A stretch of 36,251 nt of DNA from Streptomyces sp. BV286 (GTDB taxonomy: Bacteria; Actinomycetota; Actinomycetes; Streptomycetales; Streptomycetaceae). Both the position numbers and the translations under genes were made by a program. The DNA lies in NCBI RefSeq assembly GCF_019090165.1, contig NZ_JAHRIB010000084.1, positions 1-36,251 on the forward strand, given 5' to 3'. The notes under the pieces are model-generated. The model made no database searches. It saw only the letters and a list, made by a program, of their open reading frames with translations, and was not told the origin of the DNA. Shown piece by piece: positions 1 to 7,058 of this stretch (positions within the stretch are counted from its first letter, which is position 1; every line of letters starts with the position of its first letter).

Positions 1-287
1 TCGCGAAGATCGCCGCACAGGCGGCGCGCGAGGCGCTCGACGCGCCGCCCCCCGACGCCGCGCCCCCGCACGCCACCGTCGTCGTCCACCACGGTCTCGC
101 CCGTGTCCGGGTCACCGTGGAGCTCGGCTACCCCGGCGACATCGGCGCCCGGTGCGGTGCCGTGCGTCGCCAAGTCGCCCAGCGGGTAGAGGCGTTGGCG
201 GGAATGAAAGTACCCGAGGTCGCCGTCCAGGTGGAGCGGCTGCACTCCGCACAGACGCGCGGCGCGGTACAGGGGAGGACGCAATGA
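1..287 (+). CDS. Asp23/Gls24 family envelope stress protein (3' part)
   Basis: Only the last 94 codons lie in the window; the reading frame begins at base 3 and stops at TGA 285-287. The visible part has the alternating short beta-strand and helix pattern of the Asp23/Gls24 (alkaline shock) family: a strand around VVVHHGLARVRVTVEL, then PGDIGARCGAVRRQVAQRV and a conserved end resembling VPEVAVQVERLH. Family members are small cytoplasmic proteins held at the membrane by the anchor AmaP. An AmaP-like gene follows two genes downstream, so this is probably the first visible gene of an alkaline-shock operon. Its stop overlaps the next start (ATGA at 284-287), which implies translational coupling. 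The family call is by pattern and context; the missing N-terminus could change details. Confidence 0.75.
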   Translation, partial: AKIAAQAAREALDAPPPDAAPPHATVVVHHGLARVRVTVELGYPGDIGARCGAVRRQVAQRVEALAGMKVPEVAVQVERLHSAQTRGAVQGRTQ

Positions 288-958
288 GCGAGCTCCACGG
301 ATCCGGAGACACCCGACACCTGCCCGTCATCGAGAAGACGACCGAGGCCGAACCCGGCCGGTCCGCCTCCGCCGCGGACCCCGCACCCCCGCCGACCCTC
401 GGCGACACCGCCGACGGGAGCGGCCGCTTCTGGTCCGCCCGCCGAGTCCCCGCGGGCGTCCTCGCGCTGCTGGTCCTGGCCGCCGCGGGCCTCCTGCTGT
501 ACGACGTCGCCGCCGTCCGCGCCGACCAGCCCGCCATGCACTGGCGCAGGTCCCTGGCCGACGGGCTGGCCGAGCGGCCCCTCGACGACACCTGGACGCT
601 CGTCGGCGCCGGTGTCGCGACGGTTCTGGGCCTGTGGCTGATCGTCCTCGCCGCGACCCCCGGACTGCGCGACGTCCTGCCGATGCGGCGCGCCCACACC
701 GACGTACGGGCCGGACTGCACCGGGATGCCGCCGCCATGGTGCTGCGCGACCGGGCCATGGAAGTGTCCGGCGTGCAATCCGTCAAGGTCCGTATGGGAC
801 GTACGAAGGTCGACGTCCGCGCGGTCTCCCACTTCCGTGAACTCGACGACGTACGCGCCGACCTGGACGCCACGCTCACCGACGGAGTCGGCCGGCTCGG
901 CCTCGCCCGGCGGCCCGCGCTGTCGGTGCGGGTCGCGCGGCCGGACAGGAAGGGGTGA
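284..958 (+). CDS. DUF6286 domain membrane protein of the alkaline-shock cluster
   Basis: A 224-aa protein starting at ATG 284, chosen because it overlaps the upstream stop by 4 nt and follows GGGGAGGAC. The first 60 residues are hydrophilic and rich in acidic residues and proline. Two hydrophobic segments follow, one around VLALLVLAAAGLLLYDVAAV and one around VGAGVATVLGLWLIVLAAT. The C-terminal half (from about VRAGLHRDAAAMVLRDRAME) is a soluble domain with the Asp23-like phrase VSGVQSVKVRMGRTKVDV. This topology and its place between an Asp23/Gls24 gene and amaP match the DUF6286 proteins of Streptomyces. Function is not known. A role as a second membrane partner of the alkaline-shock proteins is inference. 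Confidence 0.8.
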   Translation: MSELHGSGDTRHLPVIEKTTEAEPGRSASAADPAPPPTLGDTADGSGRFWSARRVPAGVLALLVLAAAGLLLYDVAAVRADQPAMHWRRSLADGLAERPLDDTWTLVGAGVATVLGLWLIVLAATPGLRDVLPMRRAHTDVRAGLHRDAAAMVLRDRAMEVSGVQSVKVRMGRTKVDVRAVSHFRELDDVRADLDATLTDGVGRLGLARRPALSVRVARPDRKG

Positions 959-962
959 AGCG

Positions 963-1541
963 GTGCTGAGGATCGCGAACCGGGTCCTGCTGGGCCTCGC
1001 GGGCCTGCTCCTGTTGGTGCTCGGCGGCTCCGTGCTGGCCGTCGGGCTCGGCGTGGACCCGCCCTCGTGGTGGATCCACGACGGGCGGCACGACGTGCTG
1101 CTGAGTGACGCCGACCGGACGCGGTGGCGGGACGACGGCTGGTGGTGGCCGACCGTCATCGCGGTGCTGGCCGTGGCCGTGCTGCTCGCACTGTGGTGGC
1201 TCGTCGCGGTGCTGCGGCGGCGCCGGCTCACCGAGGTGCTCGTCGACACCGGCGACGGCGAGGGCGCGCTGCTGAGAGGGCGGGCCCTGGAAGGCGTACT
1301 GGGCGGCGAGGCGGGCGCGTTGGACGGTGTGCGGGGCGCGCGGGTGTCGCTCACCGGGCGGCGCGGCGGCCCCGGGGCGCGGGTGCGGCTGCTGCTGGAG
1401 CCGCACGCCGACCCCGAGGACACCCTGCACCGGCTGACGACGGAGGCACTCGCCCACGCGAGGGACTCGGCCGGCCTCACGTCCCTCCCGGCGGAGGTCC
1501 GCCTGCACGGCGCCAAACACGCCGCGGAACGGGTCACCTGA
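963..1541 (+). CDS. amaP: AmaP-type alkaline shock membrane anchor protein
   Basis: A 192-aa protein starting at GTG 963, four bases after the upstream stop, with a purine-rich site (GGAAGGGG) in front. It has two N-terminal membrane segments: residues about 8-30 (LLGLAGLLLLVLGGSVLAVGLG) and, after a Trp-rich loop, residues about 63-83 (TVIAVLAVAVLLALWWLVAVL). A cytoplasmic Asp23-like domain follows. In Staphylococcus, AmaP binds Asp23 and keeps it at the membrane. The arrangement of Gls24, DUF6286 and AmaP genes in one tight operon supports the same role here. It probably ends the operon, since a dyad follows at 1545-1561 and the next gene is convergent. Confidence 0.82.
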   Translation: MLRIANRVLLGLAGLLLLVLGGSVLAVGLGVDPPSWWIHDGRHDVLLSDADRTRWRDDGWWWPTVIAVLAVAVLLALWWLVAVLRRRRLTEVLVDTGDGEGALLRGRALEGVLGGEAGALDGVRGARVSLTGRRGGPGARVRLLLEPHADPEDTLHRLTTEALAHARDSAGLTSLPAEVRLHGAKHAAERVT

Positions 1542-1544
1542 GCC

Positions 1545-1561
1545 GCGCCTCCAGGAGGCGC
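1545..1561 (+). terminator. Dyad after amaP, possible terminator
   Basis: GCGCCTCC and GGAGGCGC are perfect complements separated by one base, directly after the amaP stop at 1541. No T-run follows, as is usual for GC-rich actinobacterial terminators. It may end both amaP and, read from the other strand, the convergent SDR gene. Confidence 0.4.
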
Positions 1562-1564
1562 CCC

Positions 1565-1608
1565 TCAGAGGCGCGGGGAACTGCGCGACCGGCCCCCACG
1601 GCCCGCGG
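1565..1608 (+). repeat. Streptomyces-type dispersed intergenic repeat, copy 1
   Basis: Contains GCGCGGGGAACTGCGCGA followed by GCCCCCAC and CCCGC. A second copy lies at 4310-4352 on the opposite strand with the same core and flanking blocks. I remember this core as a very frequent intergenic repeat in Streptomyces genomes. It sits between two convergent genes, a typical place. Confidence 0.75.
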
Positions 1609-1629
1609 ACGCAGGACGGCCGTACGGGT

Positions 1630-2385
1630 TCAGAAGCCGTGCCGGGCCCCACCGTCGACCGGCACCATGATCCCCGTCAGGTAGGACGCCGCGGGCGACA
1701 GGAGGAACGCGGCCGTCCGGCCGAACTCCTCCGGCCTCCCGTACCGGCGGAGCGGAATCCGCGCCTCGTTGGCAGCGCGGGTGGCCTCGGGATCGGCCGA
1801 GTACCCATCCAGCTCCCGCACGCGGTCCGTGTCGATCCGGGCCGGCAGCACACCGACCACCCGGATGCCGCGCGGGCCGAGCTCGTCGGAGAGGGACTTG
1901 GCGAAGCCCGCGAGCCCGGGACGCAGACCGTTGGAGATCGTCAGGCCGGGAATCGGCTCGTGCACCGAACCGGAGAGCACGAAGCCGATGACCCCGCCCT
2001 CGCCCAGCTCGGCGGCGGCCGCACGCGCCAGCCGGACCGCGCCCAGGAAGACCGACTCGAACGCCGACTGCCACTGCTCGTCCGTGTTGTCGGCGACGAA
2101 ACCGGGCGGCGGGCCGCCGACGCTGACCAGGATGCCGTCGAAGCCGCCGAAGCGCTCCCGGGCCGCCGCGATCAGGCTCTGGGGGGCCGCGGGGTCGGCG
2201 TTGTGCACGGCCACGCCGTGCGCGTTCGGGCCGAGCGCCGCCGCCGCCTCGCCCACCGTCTTCTCGTCGCGCCCGGTGATGACCACCTTCGCGCCGTCGC
2301 CGACGAGTTCACGGGCGCAGGCGTGGCCCAGGCCGCGCGTTGCTCCGGTGACGACGTAGACGCGGTCCTTCAGTCCAAGATCCAT
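1630..2385 (-). CDS. Atypical SDR family oxidoreductase lacking Tyr-x3-Lys
   Basis: A 251-aa protein of usual SDR length. The N-terminus has a normal nucleotide-binding motif, TGATRGLG (residues 13-20), and an Asp-containing strand after the fourth beta-alpha unit. The C-terminal part has the usual LTGIMVPVDGG ending. At the catalytic place the usual Tyr-x3-Lys reads Ser151-Asn-Gly-Leu-Arg155, preceded by SGSVHEPIPGL, so both catalytic Tyr and Lys are missing. This Ser-Asn-x2-Arg pattern occurs in an SDR subgroup of unknown activity. It may bind NAD(P) without classical dehydrogenase chemistry. The ATG at 2385 lies five bases after the GH15 stop, with its ribosome site (AGGATAGGGG) inside the end of that gene, so the two are cotranscribed. 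Confidence 0.85.
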   Translation of the reverse strand: MDLGLKDRVYVVTGATRGLGHACARELVGDGAKVVITGRDEKTVGEAAAALGPNAHGVAVHNADPAAPQSLIAAARERFGGFDGILVSVGGPPPGFVADNTDEQWQSAFESVFLGAVRLARAAAAELGEGGVIGFVLSGSVHEPIPGLTISNGLRPGLAGFAKSLSDELGPRGIRVVGVLPARIDTDRVRELDGYSADPEATRAANEARIPLRRYGRPEEFGRTAAFLLSPAASYLTGIMVPVDGGARHGF

Positions 2386-2390
2386 GGCCC

Positions 2391-4217
2391 CTATCCTGCC
2401 TCGTCCGCATCGGGCACTCCAGCCTCCCCCTTGCCGTCGAACAGGGCGAGGGCCGTGCCCACCAGGCCGATGTGGCTGAACGCCTGGGGGAAGTTCCCGA
2501 GCTGGTGCCCGGCCACGGGGTCGTACTCCTCGGCCAGCAGCCCCACGTCGTTGCGGAGCGCGACCAGCCGCTCGAACAGGTCGAGGGCCTCCTTCGTACG
2601 GCCCGTCAGGTGCAGGGCGTCGGCCAGCCAGAACGAGCAGACGAGGAACGAGCCCTCGCCGCCCGGCAGTCCGTCGACGTCCTTGAGGTCCGAGCCGCCC
2701 CGGTCGGAGTCGTAGCGGTGCACGAAGCCGTCACGGGCGAGTTCCGCGCGCACCGCGTCGACCGTCCCGACCACCCGCGGGTCGTCCGCCGGCAGGAAGC
2801 CGAGGCGGGGGATCAGCAGCAGCGCGGCGTCCAGCTCACGGGAGCCGTAGGACTGGGTGAACGTGTTCCGCTCCGGGTCGAATCCGCGCTCGCACACCTC
2901 GCGGTGCACCTCGTCGCGCATCGCGCGCCAGCGCTCCACGTCCCCGTCCAGCCCTGGGTTCTCCTCCAGGGCGCGTACGGTGCGGTCGGCGGCCACCCAC
3001 GCCATCACCTTCGAGTGCACGAAGTGACGGCGAGGCCCGCGCACCTCCCACAGCCCCTCGTCGGGCTTGCGCCACGCCTCGTGCAGGAAGTCCATCAGGG
3101 CCTGGTGCAGCCGCCACATGTCCGGTTTGGCCGGCACACCCCCGTGCTGCGCCAGGCTGAGCGAGTCGATCACCTCTCCGTACACGTCGAGCTGCAACTG
3201 CCGTACGGCGTCGTTGCCGATCCGCACCGGCGCCGAGCGGCGGAAGCCGGGCAGCCACGCCAGCTCGTACTCGGGGATCCGCCGCTCGCCCGCCAGCCCG
3301 TACATGATCTGCAGGTCCGCCGGGTCGCCCGCCACCGCGCGCAGCAGCCAGTCGCGCCAGGCCTCCGCCTCCTCCTGGTAGCCGCACGCGAGCAGCGCGC
3401 CCAGCGTGAGCGTGGAGTCGCGGAGCCAGCAGTAGCGGTAGTCCCAGTTGCGGACGCCGCCGATCTCCTCGGGGAGCGAGGTCGTGGGGGCCGCGACGAT
3501 GCCGCCGCTCGGCGCGTACGTGAGGGCCTTGAGAGTGATCAGGGAGCGGACGACCGCGTCCCGGTGGGGTCCGTCGTAGCGGCAGCGCGCCGCCCAGGCC
3601 TGCCAGTCGGAGACGCTGTGGGCCAGCGCCTCGAACGGGTCGACGCGCTCGGGGCGCGCCTCGTGCGAGGGGTGCCAGGTCAGGACGAAGGCGACCTGCT
3701 CACCCTCCTCGATCGTGAACTGCGAGTGCGTCCCGAAGTCCTCGCCCCAGGTGTGCACCTCGGGCTCGCTGCGCAGCCACGCCGAGTCGGGGCCCGCGAC
3801 GGCCACCCGATGGCCGTCCGACCTGCGGACCCACGGTACGACCGAGCCGTAGTCGAAGCGCAGCCGCAGCGTGCTGCGCACGGTCGCCCGGCCCTCGAGA
3901 CACTCGACGATCCGTACGACGTCGGGTGCGCGGTCGCGCTGGGGCATCAGGTCGGTGACGCGTACCGTGCCCTCCTCGGTGACCCACTCGGTGTCGAGCA
4001 CGAGGGTGTCGGGCCGGTAGGCCCGGCGCGTGCAGACGCCCGCTCCCTCCGGCGCGATCCGCCAGTGTCCGTTCTCCTCGTCGCCCAGCAGCTTCGCGAA
4101 GCAGGCCGCGGAGTCGAACCGGGGCAGACAGAGCCAGTCGATGGAACCGTCCAGCCCTACCAGGGCGGCGGTCTGGTGGTCGCCGATGAGCGCGTAGTCC
4201 TCGATGGAAGGGTGCAC
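2391..4217 (-). CDS. Glycoside hydrolase family 15 protein (glucoamylase/trehalase type)
   Basis: A protein of about 608 aa in the predicted cytosolic GH15 family, whose actinobacterial members include trehalases and glucoamylase-like enzymes. It opens with the family hallmark IEDYALIGDHQTAALVG and DGSIDWLCLPRFDS. A beta-sandwich N-terminal domain follows, then the (alpha/alpha)6 barrel with IGGVRNWDYRYCWLRDS, the conserved substrate pocket. The end has the usual GNFPQAFSHIGLV. No signal peptide is visible. The start is uncertain: GTG 4217 gives the family N-terminus, but the frame stays open upstream through repeat DNA to beyond 4450, and a TTG 12 codons upstream is an alternative. The frame upstream of 4217 encodes repeat-derived peptide and is probably not translated. 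The SDR gene follows after five bases. Confidence 0.9.
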   Translation of the reverse strand: MHPSIEDYALIGDHQTAALVGLDGSIDWLCLPRFDSAACFAKLLGDEENGHWRIAPEGAGVCTRRAYRPDTLVLDTEWVTEEGTVRVTDLMPQRDRAPDVVRIVECLEGRATVRSTLRLRFDYGSVVPWVRRSDGHRVAVAGPDSAWLRSEPEVHTWGEDFGTHSQFTIEEGEQVAFVLTWHPSHEARPERVDPFEALAHSVSDWQAWAARCRYDGPHRDAVVRSLITLKALTYAPSGGIVAAPTTSLPEEIGGVRNWDYRYCWLRDSTLTLGALLACGYQEEAEAWRDWLLRAVAGDPADLQIMYGLAGERRIPEYELAWLPGFRRSAPVRIGNDAVRQLQLDVYGEVIDSLSLAQHGGVPAKPDMWRLHQALMDFLHEAWRKPDEGLWEVRGPRRHFVHSKVMAWVAADRTVRALEENPGLDGDVERWRAMRDEVHREVCERGFDPERNTFTQSYGSRELDAALLLIPRLGFLPADDPRVVGTVDAVRAELARDGFVHRYDSDRGGSDLKDVDGLPGGEGSFLVCSFWLADALHLTGRTKEALDLFERLVALRNDVGLLAEEYDPVAGHQLGNFPQAFSHIGLVGTALALFDGKGEAGVPDADEAG

Positions 4218-4309
4218 GTGTGCCGGGTTCCCGGCGGATCCGGCGATCAATCCCGGTGGATCGGCTCGCCTGATCCCTTTGCCGGTTCGGTTGTGTAGCG
4301 GGTCCGGGT

Positions 4310-4352
4310 GCGGGTCCGGTGGGGGCTTGTCGCGCAGTTCCCCGCGCCCCTG
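4310..4352 (-). repeat. Streptomyces-type dispersed intergenic repeat, copy 2
   Basis: Reverse complement of the element at 1565-1608. It shares the core GCGCGGGGAACTGCGCGA, the GCCCCCAC block and the CCCGC block, with small differences between them. It lies upstream of the GH15 gene, opposite in orientation to copy 1, so the two copies bracket the SDR-GH15 pair. Confidence 0.75.
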
Positions 4353-4424
4353 AAGGCGCAGCTCTGCGCGGCCCTGAAAGGCGTAACTCTGCGCGGTCCT
4401 GGAACGACGCAGTTCTGCGTGCCG
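4346..4424. repeat. Degenerate tandem repeat derived from the dispersed element
   Basis: Three head-to-tail units of about 24-26 bp follow the dispersed repeat on the + strand: CCTGAAGGCGCAGCTCTGCG, CCTGAAAGGCGTAACTCTGC and CCTGGAACGACGCAGTTCTG. Each has an inner dyad of the form CGCAG-N2-CTGCG, weakened in the second unit. The minus-strand open frame through it reads as repeated peptide blocks (AELRR, AQSY, AELRL, GELRD). This looks like local amplification and decay of the element's GCGCAGTT core. Confidence 0.6.
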
Positions 4425-4458
4425 CAGGACGGGCGGGGTGCGGCCCGGTTTGCGCGCG

Positions 4459-5250
4459 TCAGACGACGGCGGGCTCGGCCTCCGGCGCGGACTCGGCCTC
4501 GGCCGCCTCCGCCCGGTCACGGCGCTCACGGCGGACCAGGACCACGAATCCCACCGGAACGCCCGCGGCGAAGAGCCACCACTGGACCGCGTACGCCATG
4601 TGAGGGCCGATGTCACTGTGGTTGGGAGCCGAGATCAGCTCGGGGACGTCACCCTTCGGCTCGGGCGCGGTCAGCTCGACGTACCCGCCGAGGACCTGCC
4701 GGCCGAGCGCCTTCGCCTGCTGCTCACTGTTGATCAGCATGACCATGCGGTCGGGAAGGCCGCGCACGTCCTTGATGCCGCTGTCGGCCGTCGTCTCGTC
4801 GGCCATCAGCCGGCCCGTGACGGTGGTCTCGCCCTTCGCGGGCGCGGGGATCTTCGGGAACTCGGTCTGCGCGCCGTCCGCGGGGATCCAGCCCCGGTTG
4901 ACCATGAGGACCCGGCCGTCGTCCAGGACGAACGGTGTCAGCACGTGGAAGCCCACCTCCTCGTCGGAGTTGGTGCGGCGGCGGACCACGACCTCGTCGG
5001 CGGTGTCGAAGGTGCCCTTCGCGGTCACCCGGCGGTACAGGTCGTCGCGCCCGACGGCCCGGCCCGGTGCGGTGAGCGACTCGGCGGGGACCGGCTTCGC
5101 GGCCAGCGAGTCGGAGATCACGCGATTCAGAGCGACCTTGTGCTCGTGCCGGTGCAGCTGCCAGAAACCCAGCTCGATCATCGTCGGGATGAGCGCGAGC
5201 ATGATGAGGGTGAGGATCACCCACTGCCGGGACAACAGGAAGCGGTACAC
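4459..5250 (-). CDS. SURF1 family cytochrome oxidase assembly protein
   Basis: A 263-aa protein starting at GTG 5250 (VYRFLLSRQW). The first membrane segment is residues about 10-27 and is followed by the family signature GFWQLHRHEHK. A large extracytoplasmic domain contains GRVLMVNRGWIP, and the C-terminal segment HMAYAVQWWLFAAGVPVGFVVLVRRER is the second membrane helix, with its conserved Tyr-x-Val-Gln-Trp motif. SURF1 proteins help insert heme a into the aa3-type cytochrome c oxidase. The tail is rich in Glu and Ala. The gene is 49 bp downstream of a small zinc-type gene on the same strand. The start was chosen because it gives the typical short N-terminus; the ribosome site is weak. Confidence 0.9.
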   Translation of the reverse strand: MYRFLLSRQWVILTLIMLALIPTMIELGFWQLHRHEHKVALNRVISDSLAAKPVPAESLTAPGRAVGRDDLYRRVTAKGTFDTADEVVVRRRTNSDEEVGFHVLTPFVLDDGRVLMVNRGWIPADGAQTEFPKIPAPAKGETTVTGRLMADETTADSGIKDVRGLPDRMVMLINSEQQAKALGRQVLGGYVELTAPEPKGDVPELISAPNHSDIGPHMAYAVQWWLFAAGVPVGFVVLVRRERRDRAEAAEAESAPEAEPAVV

Positions 5251-5299
5251 CCCACGACCGTACAACCGGGCCGTGGGGTGTGTTCGCTCGGGTACCGCG

Positions 5300-5533
5300 T
5301 CACACCTTGTCGACGATCCCCACCTTTCCCTCCGCGCGGGCGCAGTGGGCACCGCAGTACCAGTGGCCCTCGACCTCGACACCCTGCCCGATGATCTGGA
5401 CACGACAGTGCTCGCAGATGGGTGCCATGCGGTGGATCGCGCAGGAGAAGCAGTCGAAGACGTGCACAGCGCCCTGCGCGTGCACCTCGAAGGTCATTCC
5501 GTAGCTGTTGCCGCAAACTTCACATGTCGCCAT
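5300..5533 (-). CDS. Small LIM-like zinc-binding protein, conserved hypothetical
   Basis: A 77-aa protein starting at ATG 5533. It carries two groups of metal-type ligands: C4-x2-C7, H24, C28-x2-C31, H34, then C40-x2-C43, H57-x2-C60, H63-C64. The order and spacing resemble a double zinc finger of LIM type or a compact zinc ribbon pair. It has no membrane segment and no DNA-binding helix that I recognise. I recall near-identical proteins across Streptomyces without a known function. It lies between an exonuclease gene (79 bp upstream) and SURF1 (49 bp downstream) on one strand. Metal binding is inference from the Cys/His pattern; metallothionein-like or redox roles are also possible. Confidence 0.8.
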   Translation of the reverse strand: MATCEVCGNSYGMTFEVHAQGAVHVFDCFSCAIHRMAPICEHCRVQIIGQGVEVEGHWYCGAHCARAEGKVGIVDKV

Positions 5534-5612
5534 GCGCCACAGGGTGGGCCGTCGCGAAGGCCCGGGCGAGAGGGCTCCGGGCGAGTCGCGCGGCAATCAC
5601 CCGTCCGCGCGG

Positions 5613-6608
5613 TCACCCGTCCGACGCCGGCTCCACGTTCCCGAGGAGCTGTCCGAAGGCCGCCTCGTCGACGACCGGGGTGCCGAACTGCCGGGCCTTG
5701 ACCACCTTGGACGTGCCGGAGTCCGGGTCGTTCGTGACGAGGAGGCTGGTCAGCCGGGACAGGCTCGTCGCGACATGCAGTCCGGCCTCGACGGCGCGGT
5801 CCTCCAGGAGGTCGCGCTCGACCGAGGTGTCCCCGGAGAACGCGATGCGCATGCCCTGCTTGAGCTGCCTGCCCGGTTCGTACCGCCCCGGGTTCGGGTA
5901 CGGGCACGCGGGCCGTTTGCGCGAGGGGCGCCAACTCCCCGACGGATAGCCCCCGGACGGGTACCCCCCGGACTGCCGCCCGATGCGCGGCGCCGAGCGG
6001 TCCGACCACTCCGTCAGCGGCCGGCACTCCAGCAGCGGCAGCCGCAGGCCGTCGCGCGCGGCGGCCCGCAGGCTCGGCCGGAACGCCTCCGCGAGCACCC
6101 GCGCGTCGTCCAGCGCGTGGTGCGCGCGCTGCTGCACGACGCCGAAGTGCGCGGCGAGCGACTCCAGCTTGTGGTTGGCCAGCGGCAGGCCCAGCTCCTT
6201 GGACAGGGCGATGGTGCACAGCCGCTGACGGACCGGTGCCTCACGCTCGGCGCGCGCGTACTCCCGGGCGATCATCCCCCAGTCGAAGACCGCGTTGTGC
6301 GCGACGAGCACCCGGCCCTGGAGCCGGGCCGTGAACTCCTCGGCGATCTCCGGGAACAGGGGAGCCCCTTCGAGCACGTCGCTCGTCAGGCCGTGGATCC
6401 ACACCGGGCCCGGGTCCCGCTCCGGGTTGACCAGCGTGTACCAGTGGTCCTCGACCTCGCCGCGCGCGTCCAGCCGGTAGACCGCGGCCGACACTATGCG
6501 GTCGTCACGGGCCAGTCCGGTGGTCTCCACGTCGACGACCGCGTACCCCTGCGGATACGCGGCCGGCCACGGGGCGGCGGACGGTGCGGTCTGACGGTCT
6601 TCGAGCAT
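5613..6608 (-). CDS. DnaQ-like 3'-5' exonuclease with C-terminal BRCT domain
   Basis: A 331-aa protein starting at ATG 6608. Residues about 20-185 form a DEDDh exonuclease: ExoI VVDVETTG, ExoII around VLVAHNAVFDWGM, and ExoIII in HHALDDARVLAEAF. A low-complexity linker follows, rich in Gly, Ser, Tyr, Pro and Arg (GGYPSGGYPSG). The last 80 or so residues fit a BRCT domain (GMRIAFSGDTSVERDLLEDRAVEAG ... SLLVTNDPDSGTSKVVKA), as in NAD-dependent ligase. Exonucleases of this kind act in DNA repair or proofreading as stand-alone proteins. BRCT would direct it to DNA ends or partners. The gene leads a leftward run. No clear ribosome site is seen; a GTG two codons upstream is an alternative. Confidence 0.88.
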   Translation of the reverse strand: MLEDRQTAPSAAPWPAAYPQGYAVVDVETTGLARDDRIVSAAVYRLDARGEVEDHWYTLVNPERDPGPVWIHGLTSDVLEGAPLFPEIAEEFTARLQGRVLVAHNAVFDWGMIAREYARAEREAPVRQRLCTIALSKELGLPLANHKLESLAAHFGVVQQRAHHALDDARVLAEAFRPSLRAAARDGLRLPLLECRPLTEWSDRSAPRIGRQSGGYPSGGYPSGSWRPSRKRPACPYPNPGRYEPGRQLKQGMRIAFSGDTSVERDLLEDRAVEAGLHVATSLSRLTSLLVTNDPDSGTSKVVKARQFGTPVVDEAAFGQLLGNVEPASDG

Positions 6609-7058
6609 GGTCACTGAGGATAAGGGGCGCGACTGACAGCCCTGTCCCCGGAGTCCGGCTCCGGGGAGCATCCGGAATCCGACATTCCGTCAGAAGTCTC
6701 CGTCAACAGCTCGGCCACCAGCGCTTTCCCGAAGAGGGCGGACAGTCCTCCCGTGCGGACGGCCCGGGCGACGGCGCGGGAGGGTGGCGGGCCCTCGTCC
6801 CCCGTACGCGCCCCCGAGCTCCCCCGCGCCCGGGCTCTGCGCCGGAGCGCGCCCACCCGTGCGGAACCGCCCGCCACCCCCGAAACGCGCCACAGGGCAC
6901 GGAAGTTGCGCGGCGGGCAGGGGTGCCGTCCGTGGTCCGGGCCGGCCCGCCCCGCCGATTTCGTGCGGGCTCGTGCCTGCACGGCTATGGACCATTGCCG
7001 TGCTCGATGCGACTGTGCTGCGCGCCTGGAATGCACGCGACGCGAAGGGCGGTACGGC
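6609..7058. other. Divergent intergenic region, 450 bp, with dyad and doubtful small ORF
   Basis: Lies between the leftward exonuclease gene and the rightward catabolic operon, so it should hold both promoters. A perfect dyad, CCCCGGAG-N5-CTCCGGGG, is at 6644-6664. On the minus strand an open frame of 81 codons (GTG 6856 to stop 6611) ends two bases before the exonuclease ATG and contains a protein-like stretch, GLSALFGKALVAELLTE, but has no clear ribosome site. I see no convincing -35/-10 pair and no RNA gene. GGCGGTACGGC with GAAGGG in front of ATG 7059 is the ribosome site of the operon. Confidence 0.4.

Noticed and set aside
2472..4298. A 608-codon + strand frame over the GH15 gene
   Set aside because: Antisense shadow of a well-supported GH15 protein. 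It has no recognisable domains and a composition typical of antisense GC-rich frames.
4218..4616. N-terminal extension of the GH15 protein up to 4616
   Set aside because: The added residues are encoded by the dispersed repeat and its tandem copies and overlap the end of SURF1. The family N-terminus begins at IEDYALIGDHQ.
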